Source of the DNA: Roseiarcus sp963784805
Lineage (GTDB): Bacteria; Pseudomonadota; Alphaproteobacteria; Rhizobiales; Beijerinckiaceae
DNA: 64,000 nucleotides
Assembly: GCA_963784805.1 (NCBI GenBank)
Contig: CAWASR010000006.1
Location: 1 to 64,000, forward strand
Direction: 5' to 3'
The position numbers were made by a program, and so were the translations under genes. Position 1 is the stretch's first letter. Every line of letters starts with the position of its first letter. The notes under the pieces are model-generated. The model saw only the letters and a list, made by a program, of their open reading frames with translations, did not search any database and was not told the DNA's origin. Shown one piece after another: positions 26,042 to 34,188 of this stretch.

Positions 26042-27841
26042 TTACGCCGCGTCGCGCGGGAACTGCGTCTGGGCGATGAGGCTGTAGGTATGGCCCTGCG
26101 CCAGCAACTCGGCGTGGCGGCCGCGCTCGACGATGCGGCCGCGATCGATAACGCAGATTTCGTCGGCCTGGGCGACCGTCGACAGGCGGTGGGCGATGAC
26201 GATGGTCGTGCGGCCCTCGCACAGCGTGCGCAAGGCCTTCTGGATCGCCTGTTCGGATTCGGAATCGAGCGACGAGGTCGCCTCATCGAGCAGGATGATC
26301 GGCGCGTCCTTGAGGAAGGCGCGGGCGATCGCGATGCGCTGGCGCTGGCCGCCGGAAAGCTGCATGCCGTGCTCGCCGCAGGGCGAGGCGTAACCCTCCT
26401 CGAAGCCCATGATGAAGTCGTGCGCGTAGGCCGCCTTGGCGGCGGCGGCGATCTCCTCGTCGCTCGCGCCGGGGCGGCCCATCGCGATGTTTTCGCGCAC
26501 CGAGCCTTTGAACAGGAAATTCTCCTGGGCGACATAGGCGATCTGCCGGCGCAGCAATTCGCGCGTGACGGTCGCGGTGTCGACGCCGTCGAACAGGATC
26601 TGCCCGGAGCCGACGTCATAAAGGCGCAGGATTAGGTTCATCACCGTCGACTTGCCGCCGCCTGAGCGGCCGACCAGCGCCGTCGTCCTGCCGGCCTCGG
26701 CGACGAAGCTGATGGCATGCAGCACCGTCTCCCCGTCGCGATAGCCGAACACCACGTCGCGAAACTCGATTCTGCCGTTCGTGATCTTGAGTTCGGGGGT
26801 CAGCGGCGGGTCTTCCTCGAAATCGCGCTCGTCGAGGAAGTCGTACAGCATGCTGACGCCGAACAGAGCGGAGGACAAATCGACATGAAGCCGCGCCACC
26901 CGCTTCATCGGCTCGTAGAGCATGATCACGGAGGTGATGAAGGAAAAGAGGCCTCCGGGCGGGTTGCCGCGGATAATGACGGTATAGCCGCTGTAGAGCA
27001 CGACCGCGGCGATCGCAAAGCCGCCGAGGCTCTCCATAATCGGGCTGGTGCGCGAACTGACCCGCGCGAGCTTGTTCGCCGCCGTCCGGAAGCTTTCGAT
27101 CGCCCTGGCTTGCCGGGCGCGCATGAAGTCCTCGAGCGTGAAGGCCTTGACGATGCGGATGCCCTGCGCCGTCTCCTGCAGCAACTCCATCATCTGCATC
27201 GCGCCCTGGAACTCGCCCGCCATGATCTTGCGCACCCGCAGCCCGATTTTGCGCACGCCGACCGCGGCGACCGGAACGAACATCAGCGCCAGCAGCGCGA
27301 GCAGGGGATCCTGCGACACCATCACGATCACGAGCCCGACAATCGTCAAGGTGTCGCGAGAGAGGGTGGTGATGAGAAGGTTCAGCGCGGTGCTGGCCGA
27401 CTGGGCGATGAAGGCCTGGCGGGCCATGAACTCCGATGAATGCGCGCGGCTGTAGTAGCTGACCTTCATCCTCAGCATCTGGTCGAAGATGCGCCTCTGG
27501 ATGTCAGCGACGATGCTGTTGCCGACCCGCGACAGGATCACCTGCTGGCCGTAGGTCGCCCCGCCCTTGACCGTGTAAATGACGACGATCGCCGCCGTGA
27601 TCTCCCAGACCGCCTTCAGGTCGTGGCCGACGAAGATCTTGTCGACGATCTTGCCGATGATCCACGCCGAGAGCGAGGTGGTGAGGGCGATCAGGCCCAT
27701 CATCGCGAAAGCGAAGACGTAGCCCTTCCAGTGCCTTGCCCCCTGATCGGTCAGGAGCCGGCGCAAAACCGCGTTCGAGGGCGACCTGAGAACGGAGACG
27801 ATGCGTTCGCGGGCTTCGCGCCAGAGTGACAATACTTCCAT
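26042..27841 (-). CDS. ABC exporter, MsbA-like (fused membrane and ATPase domains)
   Basis: This 599-residue half-transporter has an N-terminal membrane domain of six TM helices (residues about 35-330, beginning GYVFAFAMMGLIALTTSLSA) and a C-terminal ATPase with Walker A G-R-S-G-G-G-K-S-T, signature L-S-G-G-Q-R-Q-R, and Walker B I-I-L-L-D-E-A-T-S-S-L-D. It would form a homodimer that flips lipid A-type glycolipids or exports other amphipathic molecules. The start at ATG 27841 was chosen because homology begins there. The frame is open further upstream and no clear ribosome site is visible. The PPK2 gene lies 129 bp upstream. Confidence 0.9.
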   Translation of the reverse strand: MEVLSLWREARERIVSVLRSPSNAVLRRLLTDQGARHWKGYVFAFAMMGLIALTTSLSAWIIGKIVDKIFVGHDLKAVWEITAAIVVIYTVKGGATYGQQVILSRVGNSIVADIQRRIFDQMLRMKVSYYSRAHSSEFMARQAFIAQSASTALNLLITTLSRDTLTIVGLVIVMVSQDPLLALLALMFVPVAAVGVRKIGLRVRKIMAGEFQGAMQMMELLQETAQGIRIVKAFTLEDFMRARQARAIESFRTAANKLARVSSRTSPIMESLGGFAIAAVVLYSGYTVIIRGNPPGGLFSFITSVIMLYEPMKRVARLHVDLSSALFGVSMLYDFLDERDFEEDPPLTPELKITNGRIEFRDVVFGYRDGETVLHAISFVAEAGRTTALVGRSGGGKSTVMNLILRLYDVGSGQILFDGVDTATVTRELLRRQIAYVAQENFLFKGSVRENIAMGRPGASDEEIAAAAKAAYAHDFIMGFEEGYASPCGEHGMQLSGGQRQRIAIARAFLKDAPIILLDEATSSLDSESEQAIQKALRTLCEGRTTIVIAHRLSTVAQADEICVIDRGRIVERGRHAELLAQGHTYSLIAQTQFPRDAA

Positions 27842-27969
27842 CCTTCGCAGCGCCTGTCCTTCGACGCGCGTCCCACTCCGCCGGCGGGGATCCCGCCCCG
27901 TCGTTCCGGCGTCTCTTATCATTCGTGGCGCTTTTATGGAAATGGCGCGCCGAGGCGCGGACTCCCGCC

Positions 27970-28821
27970 TTATTTGCCGGAAGCCTTCTCCTCCTTGACG
28001 ACGGCGGCGTGATAGCGGCGCCGGATGTCGGCGAGGTTGACCGACGGCGGAGGGAAGGCGAGGCGCAGATCGGCCATGGTCTCCACCATGATCTGCGACA
28101 CCACGAGATTGCGAAACCACTTGTGGTTCGAGGGGATTACGTACCACGGCGCCTCTTTTGTGCTGGTGGCGCGGATCGCGTCCTCGAACGCCTCGATATA
28201 GTCGTCCCACAAGGCCCGCTCGGTATAGTCGGATTCGCTGATCTTCCAGTTGCGCTGAGGGTCGTCGAGGCGCTGGGCGAAGCGCGCGAGCTGTTCTTCC
28301 TTGCTGATATGGAGGAAGAATTTGAGGATCGTGGTTCCGCTTTCGGCGAGCATGGCCTCGAAGTCGCGAATGCGCTGATAGCGGGCGGTCCAGGTCGCCT
28401 TGCCGATCAGCTTGTGGACGCGCGTCACCAGGACGTCCTCGTAGTGCGAGCGGTTGAAGATCGCGATCTCTCCGCAGCCCGGAGCATGGGGATGAACCCG
28501 CCAGAGGAAGTCGTGGGCGAGTTCGGAGGCGGTCGGGACCTTGAACGGGGTGACGTTCGCGCCCTGCGGATTGAGGCAGCCGAACACATGTCTGATCGTG
28601 CCGTCCTTGCCGCCGGCGTCGAGCGCCTGCAGGACGATAAGGATCGAGTGCTTGTGTTCGGCGTAGAGCAAGACCTGCTCGCGTTCGAGCCTACCGCGGT
28701 AGGTCTCGATCTCTTCCCGCGCCGCGGCTTCCGATTGATGTTTGCCCTTGTAGCCCGGATCGAGCTTTTTCAATTTCGGCTTGTCGCCTGGGTCGACGAC
28801 GAATTTCTTGCGATAGTCCAT
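27970..28821 (-). CDS. ppk2: Polyphosphate kinase 2 family protein
   Basis: This 283-residue cytosolic enzyme transfers phosphate between polyphosphate and nucleotides. It has Walker A A-L-D-A-G-G-K-D-G-T-I, the lid-like R-V-H-P-H-A-P, Walker B-like I-F-N-R-S-H-Y-E-D-V-L-V, the motif F-F-L-H-I-S-K-E-E-Q and the conserved E-A-P-W-Y-V-I-P-S-N-H-K-W-F-R-N. The length fits the single-domain class. Direction (ADP or AMP phosphorylation) cannot be told from sequence. The ATG at 28821 begins the conserved domain. The longer upstream frame is not needed. Confidence 0.92.
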   Translation of the reverse strand: MDYRKKFVVDPGDKPKLKKLDPGYKGKHQSEAAAREEIETYRGRLEREQVLLYAEHKHSILIVLQALDAGGKDGTIRHVFGCLNPQGANVTPFKVPTASELAHDFLWRVHPHAPGCGEIAIFNRSHYEDVLVTRVHKLIGKATWTARYQRIRDFEAMLAESGTTILKFFLHISKEEQLARFAQRLDDPQRNWKISESDYTERALWDDYIEAFEDAIRATSTKEAPWYVIPSNHKWFRNLVVSQIMVETMADLRLAFPPPSVNLADIRRRYHAAVVKEEKASGK

Positions 28822-29053
28822 GCTCCAATTCCTCGTGACCGCCTTGAACTGCGCTTGACCGGACGGCGAACGGCGCGCGGCGGCGGGTTGTGGCGCGCCG
28901 GGGTCGGGGTCGCTTTCGCCGCCCGACCTGCAAACTCGCGGCAGGATGTCGCCTGGCCATTGTGATGATAAAACGACGGCCGAATCAACTTGCTTGCCAA
29001 GGGAATGGCGGTGGGGCAATTGCGCGCCGAAGAGGATGGGCAAAGGCGAGGGG

Positions 29054-30754
29054 ATGAAATTCAAAATTCTTGGCGGCTTGCTTCCGTTCAGGCCGCGCGC
29101 GGCGCTGAGGGACGTTTTCGCCGGCCTGACGCTGGCCTCAATGAACATTCCGCAAGTGCTCGGCTACACCCGGATCGCCGGCACGCCGGTCGTCACCGGC
29201 CTTTACACGGTTCTTTTGCCGCTGGCGGGCTTCGCGCTGTTTGGCTCCTCACGCCATCTGGTGGTGTCGGCGGATTCCGCAACGGCCGCGATCTTCTCCA
29301 GCGCGCTCTCCGAGATGGCGCCGCTCGCCAGCGCGAAATACATGGCGCTGGTCGGCATGCTGACATTGCTGACCGCGGGCCTCTTGCTGCTGGCGCGCAT
29401 CTTCAGGCTCGGCTTCCTCGCCGACTTCCTTTCCCGCACCGTCCTCACCGGATTTCTGGCCGGCGTCGGGATTCAGGTCGGAGTCGCCATGCTCGGGGGC
29501 ATGCTGGGCGTCACCGTCGCCTCGCACCGCACGCTCGGCCAGCTCTGGCAGCTCCTCACAGAGGCGGGGAAATTCAGCGCGGAAAGCGCCGCGCTCTCGA
29601 TCCTGGTGGTCGCGAGCATCCTGCTCGGCCGCAAATTCGCGTCCCGGTTTCCGGTTTCGCTGGTCGTGGTGGTCGGGACGATCGCGGCCAGCGCCTGGTT
29701 TCATCTCGCTGACCACGGCTTCGCCGTCATCGGCCCGGTCCCCGGCGGGCTGCCGTCGCTCAAATGGCCCGAAGTGAGCTGGCGCGAGACCCTGGATCTG
29801 ATTCCGGTCGCGGGATCATGCTTCGTCATGATCATCGCGCAAAGCGCGGCGACGTCGCGCGTTTACGCGACCATCCACAAGGAGCGCGTCGATGAGAACG
29901 CGGATATCATGGGACTGGCGGCCGCCAACGCCGCGGCGGCGATCAGCGGGGCCTTCGTCGTCAACGGCAGCCCGACCCAGACGGCGATGGCGAATGAGGC
30001 GGGCGCCCGCAGCCAGGTCGCGCAGCTCGCCTTCGCCGCGGTCGTGCTCGTGGTCTTGATGTTTCTGACCGGCCCGTTGCAATACCTGCCGCGCTGCGTG
30101 CTGGCGAGCATCGTGTTCACCATCGCGGTCGGCATGATCGACCTGCGGCGCCTCGGCGGCATCCGGCGCGAAAGCCCCGGCGAATTCCGCCTTGCGCTCT
30201 TCACCGCCGCGGCGGTGCCGGCGATCGGGGTCGAGCAGGGCATTCTGCTCGCGATCGTTCTCTCCCTGGTCCGGCACGTCCGTCACAGCTACCGGCCGCA
30301 AACGATGGTGCTCGTCCCGGACGCTGCCGGTCGGTGGGAGCCGGGGCCGGCCGCGCCGGGAATGCAGACCGAGCCCGGCCTCATCGTCTACCGTTTCGGC
30401 GCGGACCTGTTCTACGCCAATGCCGACCACTTCGCCGACGAGGCGCGCTCGCTCGTCGACGCGGCGCCCGCGCCGGTTAAGCGCTTCGTCGTCGACGCCA
30501 GCGCGGTGACCGACCTCGACTACTCGGCCGCGCGCACCGTCCTCGACCTCATCCGCGATCTCGCGGCAAAAAACGTCGTCGTGGCGTTGGGGCGGGTGGG
30601 CCCCTCGCTGCGCGCCGATCTCGACCGGCACGGGGTCGCTGCGAAAATCGGAGAAGCCTGCATCTTCTCCACGCTGCACGAGGCGGTCGACGCGGCGCGG
30701 GCGGTCAGGCCGCTGGGTGGCGCGGACGGGACGAAGGCGCCGCAGGCGGGGTAG
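29054..30754 (+). CDS. SulP-family inorganic anion transporter with STAS domain
   Basis: This 566-residue inner-membrane transporter of the SLC26/SulP type has about 12-14 TM segments in residues 1-430, beginning F-A-G-L-T-L-A-S-M-N-I-P-Q-V-L-G-Y. A cytoplasmic STAS domain occupies about 450-555 (G-L-I-V-Y-R-F-G-A-D-L-F-Y-A-N-A, then V-D-A-S-A-V-T-D-L-D-Y-S-A). Sulfate, bicarbonate or a dicarboxylate are possible substrates. The start at ATG 29054 follows AGGCGAGGGG. It is divergent from ppk2. A degraded copy of its last roughly 55 codons lies 1.5 kb downstream. Confidence 0.9.
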   Translation: MKFKILGGLLPFRPRAALRDVFAGLTLASMNIPQVLGYTRIAGTPVVTGLYTVLLPLAGFALFGSSRHLVVSADSATAAIFSSALSEMAPLASAKYMALVGMLTLLTAGLLLLARIFRLGFLADFLSRTVLTGFLAGVGIQVGVAMLGGMLGVTVASHRTLGQLWQLLTEAGKFSAESAALSILVVASILLGRKFASRFPVSLVVVVGTIAASAWFHLADHGFAVIGPVPGGLPSLKWPEVSWRETLDLIPVAGSCFVMIIAQSAATSRVYATIHKERVDENADIMGLAAANAAAAISGAFVVNGSPTQTAMANEAGARSQVAQLAFAAVVLVVLMFLTGPLQYLPRCVLASIVFTIAVGMIDLRRLGGIRRESPGEFRLALFTAAAVPAIGVEQGILLAIVLSLVRHVRHSYRPQTMVLVPDAAGRWEPGPAAPGMQTEPGLIVYRFGADLFYANADHFADEARSLVDAAPAPVKRFVVDASAVTDLDYSAARTVLDLIRDLAAKNVVVALGRVGPSLRADLDRHGVAAKIGEACIFSTLHEAVDAARAVRPLGGADGTKAPQAG

Positions 30755-30995
30755 GGGAGGCGATGGCGGCGGCCTCCGCCCCCGCGACACGCCCTCCCAT
30801 CGCCGGACTCCGCCTCAGAGCGGCTGCGGATCCTGGAGCCTATCGTCCTGGTCGCGCTTCAACGATCCCGACCGCTTCGTCAGGCCGTGGCCGCTGAAGC
30901 GCGAGGGCGCCGCAAATGCGCGCCCCAAGCCACCGGTCGACTTCGATGGCGATGACAGAATGACCGGTTCTCAGGTCGCGGCCTTCGAGAAACAC

Positions 30996-31220
30996 TCACC
31001 GGCAATGAACGCGCCCCCAGCGGTCGCGCCAACACCAACGGCAATGCCGACGCCCCCAGCGGTCGCGCCAACAGCGTCGCCAACCTACTTGGTCGATGCC
31101 GCTATGGAGTCCGCTGATCAAGCTTTTCGACATCGGCATAACAGGCATGGCCGATGCGCTCGTAGGAACCGTCGCGAGCAGCAGCCCTGCTAACCCGATC
31201 GCAAACGCGGTCTTCGACAT
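30996..31220 (-). CDS. Small secreted protein with RDRWGR repeats
   Basis: This 74-residue exported protein has a ribosome site (AGGAGAT) and ATG at 31220, a signal peptide ending ATVPTSASA, and a short linker. The C terminus is built from a duplicated tryptophan/arginine/cysteine unit (CWRDRWGRRHCR, then CWRDRWGRVHCR). The duplication is visible in DNA as two copies of a roughly 40-bp unit containing CCCCCAGCGGTCGCGCCAACA. Four cysteines and several histidines could bind metal. Similar W-R-D-R-W-G-R tails occur in small proteins of methylotrophic and rhizobial bacteria. Function is unknown. Confidence 0.75.
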   Translation of the reverse strand: MSKTAFAIGLAGLLLATVPTSASAMPVMPMSKSLISGLHSGIDQVGWRRCWRDRWGRRHCRWCWRDRWGRVHCR

Positions 31221-31260
31221 GACACATATCTCCTTCCTGCGGTACGCTTTGAGACTGGAG

Positions 31261-31356
31261 CGGGTTGCGAAAAAGTGGACACCGGCTTTCGCGAAAATCC
31301 CGCGTTTCAGGGACTCTGGAGCATGATGCGATTCAACGAAATCGCATCATGCTCCA
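31261..31356. repeat. Interspersed repeat with a 17-bp hairpin, copy 1
   Basis: About 95 bp beginning CGGGTTGCGAAAAAGTGGAC end in a perfect 17-bp stem (TGGAGCATGATGCGATT and its complement) around the loop CAACGA. Copy 2 is at 32432-32527 in the same orientation. Such elements are common between genes in Hyphomicrobiales. Confidence 0.85.
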
Positions 31357-31525
31357 GCATGCTTACAGCGTCCTGTGACTCCCGGAGAGTGCCCTTTCCC
31401 TTAACAATGTCACCCGCGGTGCTGGCGCCGCCTTCCGAAGCGAGTCTTCAATGGGGAGCAAGTCGGTTTCGAAGAAGAAGCCCTCTACACTTCACACTGA
31501 GTAGATCGAGGAGGAGAAATCCTGC

Positions 31526-31903
31526 CTAGTCAGAATACTGGACGATACGATTGTCGCCCATATCAATTATGGCGGGACGCCCATTGACCATAGCGCGGCC
31601 ATAGCCAGTTCGGCCCGGGATCGGACTTGGTTTGACGCCTTCCGGCAGCGACTGACCCGGGTCAGCGGAGCCAGGGAGCGAGACATTCGGACCGCGCTCA
31701 GCGCTATATTCCGGCGCAGCGACAGTCGACGGGAGAGGCACGGGGGCGGGAACCGACTGCGAGGGAGTGTAGGCGCCGCGGAGGTTGCCAGGAGCTGACT
31801 GAGGGGGGCCGTAAACCCCCTGGAGCGTTCCAGAGTCGTTCTGGGCGTAACCTGCAATTCCGGCCCCGACTAGAATGACAAGCGAAAGAACAAACCGGCG
31901 CAT
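31526..31903 (-). CDS. Hypothetical secreted protein, 125 aa
   Basis: The ATG at 31903 has a GAGGAGGA ribosome site and opens a signal peptide (MRRFVLSLVILVGAGIAGYA). The mature protein is proline/serine-rich and low in complexity (GPPQSAPGNLRGAYTPSQSV). It ends in a more ordered segment, Y-G-R-A-M-V-N-G-R-P-A-I-I-D-M-G-D-N-R-I-V, resembling the short C-terminal motif seen in several rhizobial periplasmic proteins. No cysteine is present. Function is unknown. It lies between two copies of the interspersed repeat. Confidence 0.75.
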   Translation of the reverse strand: MRRFVLSLVILVGAGIAGYAQNDSGTLQGVYGPPQSAPGNLRGAYTPSQSVPAPVPLPSTVAAPEYSAERGPNVSLPGSADPGQSLPEGVKPSPIPGRTGYGRAMVNGRPAIIDMGDNRIVQYSD

Positions 31904-32171
31904 CAAATCCTCCTCCGCAGGATCCGTTGCTTCAAAAGCGAACCTTAGCAGACATCGGCGAACGCGACCATCAGCGAGGCGCGCGCTCCTGCGACCGTCA
32001 TTCGCCGCCGCTCCGTCCAGGCAGCGCGCTGCTCCGACATTCTCCAAATGGCGGCCCCACCGCGCCTCAGATCGCCGCGGTAAGAGGACCATGGCAAGCC
32101 GGAAGGGTCTCCCCGCATCTTCGGGATACGTTTCAGGGCGGGACGGCTCGCGGTCGCGCGCCGAGGGACGC

Positions 32172-32342
32172 CGGTCCGGAACGCAACGCGGCGATCGGCC
32201 GGCATGACGGCGCTATGAAGATCGGAGGAGCCTTCATCTTCGCCACGCTGCACGAGGCGGTCGACGCGGCGCGGGGCGGACGGATGGCCGGGTGGCGCGG
32301 AGAGGACGAAGACGGGGGCGCGGCAGGGGAGGCGATGGCGGA
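32172..32342 (+). repeat. Degraded copy of the SulP gene 3' end
   Basis: This corresponds to about 30600-30770, the last part of the STAS domain plus 16 bp past the stop. The core 32217-32274 matches 30643-30700 at 54 of 58 bases (K-I-G-G-A-F-I-F-A-T-L-H-E-A-V-D-A-A-R). After an indel-rich stretch, 18 of 19 bases match around the old stop, where TAG has become CAG. No start or upstream gene remains. Confidence 0.9.
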
Positions 32343-32431
32343 CGAACCCAACGGCAATTCCCCGATGGCGATCAGTCTCCCGACGCCGTCCTCGACCGGG
32401 ATCGAACAGCGGCGCGACGTCGACATTAGAC

Positions 32432-32527
32432 CGGGATGTGAAAAAGCGGACACCGGCTTTTCGCTGAAATCCCGCGTCTTCGGGGACTCCAGAGCATGAT
32501 GCGATTCAACGAAATCGCATCACTCTA
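32432..32527. repeat. Interspersed repeat with hairpin, copy 2
   Basis: This is the same element as at 31261-31356, including GACACCGGCTTT, ATCCCGCGT and GAGCATGATGCGATTCAACG. The right arm of the hairpin is eroded (AATCGCATCACTCT). Confidence 0.85.
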
Positions 32528-32587
32528 GCGTCGTCCTCGCCGGTCCAATGCGCCCACACGCTCCACCGCGGCGGGCCGCGGCGGCGT

Positions 32588-32662
32588 TCACTTCATCACG
32601 ATCCATTTGGCGCCGGAATATATCGTCGCGCCGAGCAGGATCGCGAGAAGGATATATTCCAT
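32588..32662 (-). CDS. Possible 24-residue membrane peptide
   Basis: An ATG at 32662 opens a short frame reading MEYILLAILLGATIYSGAK and ending WIVMK: a single hydrophobic helix with a basic end, typical of bacterial membrane microproteins. The ribosome site is weak (GAGCC). The frame could also be the tail of a lost gene. Confidence 0.35.
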   Translation of the reverse strand: MEYILLAILLGATIYSGAKWIVMK

Positions 32663-32937
32663 CCGCGGCTCGCGTTGGCGAGGCGTCCCGGCCGAGTTTT
32701 TTTATTTCCCGCATGCGGAACAATACCTTCTAGAAAATAGAAAGCCGTGCTACAATTCTTCTAGTCATGAGTCACGCGATCCACATTGCACGCAGGAACA
32801 CGATGACCGACGCTGGGACTCGCGGCGGCGCCAATCACGTCGCCGAGCTATTTGTTGCGCCGCCGGAAGGGCCCTCCGCGGCGATTTCTTGCTTGGAGGT
32901 CGGCGTAACCCCTTGAAAAGCCGCGATTCGCACGAGG

Positions 32938-33060
32938 AAATCCAAGCATTTCCAAATTATTCCAAATTGAAAACCCTAATGATTTCAACGGCGATTAAAT
33001 TTGGAAAAACTTGGAAATGCTTGGAATAATCTGGAAAAGCTTGGGAACGCTTGGAAGGCG
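32938..33060. repeat. 10-bp-period TTGGAA array with inverted half
   Basis: Six direct 10-bp units starting TTGG or CTGG (TTGGAAAAAC, TTGGAAATGC, TTGGAATAAT, CTGGAAAAGC, TTGGGAACGC, TTGGAAGGCG) fill 33001-33060. Three inverted units (TCCAAGCATT, TCCAAATTAT, TCCAAATTGA) fill 32941-32970, separated by 30 AT-rich bp. The halves form a 27-bp inverted repeat with two mismatches. The period matches one helical turn, so all units face the same side of the DNA. Confidence 0.9.
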
Positions 33061-33122
33061 CTCCGTAATCACACTTATATGACGCAATATTTGCCGTCGG
33101 GAGCATGGCGGCGAAACAGGAC

Positions 33123-33147
33123 GGCCCCGCTCGTCTGAAGCGGGGCC
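33123..33147 (-). terminator. Hairpin downstream of the bufferin-type gene
   Basis: A 9-bp GC-rich stem (GGCCCCGCT with AGCGGGGCC, 7-nt loop) lies 30 bp past the stop of the gene at 33177-33458. Only a short T stretch follows on the minus strand. Confidence 0.55.
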
Positions 33148-33176
33148 GCAAGCGAAAAGGAGGGAACGCTTCAAAT

Positions 33177-33458
33177 TCACATTTGGGTCAGCGAGCCATG
33201 GCCGTTCGGCGTCTTGATGCTCTCGCATGTGCCCTTGGCGACGTATTTCCAGTGGTGCGGGTCGTAGTTGACGGTCGAAGTGCCGGCGCAGGTTGTGCCG
33301 GCGCCGGCGGCGCAGTCGTTCTTGCCGGCGAGCGCGACGCCGTAGCATTTGTCTGCGCCCGGCTGCATCGGGGCGGGACCCGCCTTGGCGGCGGTCGCGA
33401 GAGCGATGGCGAGCGAACCGGCGAGCGTGGCGGCGGTGATGGCGGTCTTGGCGTTCAT
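33177..33458 (-). CDS. DUF2282 bufferin-type precursor (BufA1-like), orphan
   Basis: This 93-residue exported protein has a signal peptide (KTAITAATLAGSLAIALATAAKA) and a mature part with the four-cysteine DUF2282 pattern: K-C-Y-G-V-A-L-A-G-K-N-D-C-A, T-T-C-A-G-T-S and K-G-T-C. DUF2282 proteins are precursors of bufferins, peptides whose cysteines are modified by a DUF692 enzyme (BufB) with partner BufC and which chelate copper. Neither enzyme gene is next to it: the neighbours are trxC (divergent) and a repeat array. The start at ATG 33458 (GGAGGAA upstream) is preferred to the longer frame. Confidence 0.8.
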   Translation of the reverse strand: MNAKTAITAATLAGSLAIALATAAKAGPAPMQPGADKCYGVALAGKNDCAAGAGTTCAGTSTVNYDPHHWKYVAKGTCESIKTPNGHGSLTQM

Positions 33459-33725
33459 GGGGTAAATTCCTCCGTCTGCACAAATGGTCGGGGTCATGCG
33501 CGGCGGCGTGCCGGGCTGATCGGCGGAGCCTGTCGGCCCAGCATGAAACGTTCGCCCCCGGCGCGCGTCAGTTACCGACGGAGCCGATCACAAAATCGTG
33601 ATCGCGACAATCGGGACGAATCCGCGACACATTCCAGGGTTTGAATGCACACATTCGAGGGCTTGAATGCGTGCGCGGACGCCGCCAAATAGGAGGCGTC
33701 TTTTAGATCAAAGGCGTAACTTCTC

Positions 33726-34151
33726 ATGTCTTCGTCCATCACCACCGTCTGCCCACGCTGCTCCGCGGTCAACCGCGTCGCGCCCGACCGTCCCGCCGCC
33801 GAGGCGGTCTGCGGCGCCTGCAAGGCCAGGTTGTTCACGGGCGAGCCGATCGCGCTGACGGCTGCGACGTTCGACAAGCAAGTTGAGCGCAGCGACGTGC
33901 CCGTCATCGTGGATTTCTGGGCGCCGTGGTGCGGGCCCTGCCGGGCGATGGCGCCGATCTTCGAGCGCGCGGCCAAGGAGCTCGAGCCGCGGGCGCGCTT
34001 CGCCAAGGTCAATGTCGACGAGGAGCCGGCGATCGCCGCGCGTTACGGCATCCGCGGCATTCCGACCCTGATCGTGTTCGATCGCGGAAAACTCGCCAAG
34101 CAGCAGGCGGGTCTGGTCGATATCGACTTCCTGCGGCGGCTGGTCGCTTAG
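33726..34151 (+). CDS. trxC: Thioredoxin 2 (TrxC)
   Basis: This 141-residue cytosolic oxidoreductase has an N-terminal zinc-binding extension with two C-x-x-C pairs (C-P-R-C near residue 9 and C-G-A-C near residue 29) and a thioredoxin domain with F-W-A-P-W-C-G-P-C-R and the cis-proline in R-G-I-P-T-L. TrxC proteins reduce disulfides under oxidative stress, and zinc release modulates them. It stands alone, divergent from the bufferin-type gene. Confidence 0.95.
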   Translation: MSSSITTVCPRCSAVNRVAPDRPAAEAVCGACKARLFTGEPIALTAATFDKQVERSDVPVIVDFWAPWCGPCRAMAPIFERAAKELEPRARFAKVNVDEEPAIAARYGIRGIPTLIVFDRGKLAKQQAGLVDIDFLRRLVA

Positions 34152-34188
34152 AGACGCTCGCGAGCCCGTCGGCGCATGTACGGCCCCG

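Noticed and set aside
30717..31193. 158-codon plus-strand frame after the SulP gene
   Set aside because: Low-complexity proline/alanine content, opposite the small secreted protein gene, with no start signal.
32938..33060. CRISPR array
   Set aside because: Units are 10 bp without spacers and partly inverted, and no cas genes are in view.
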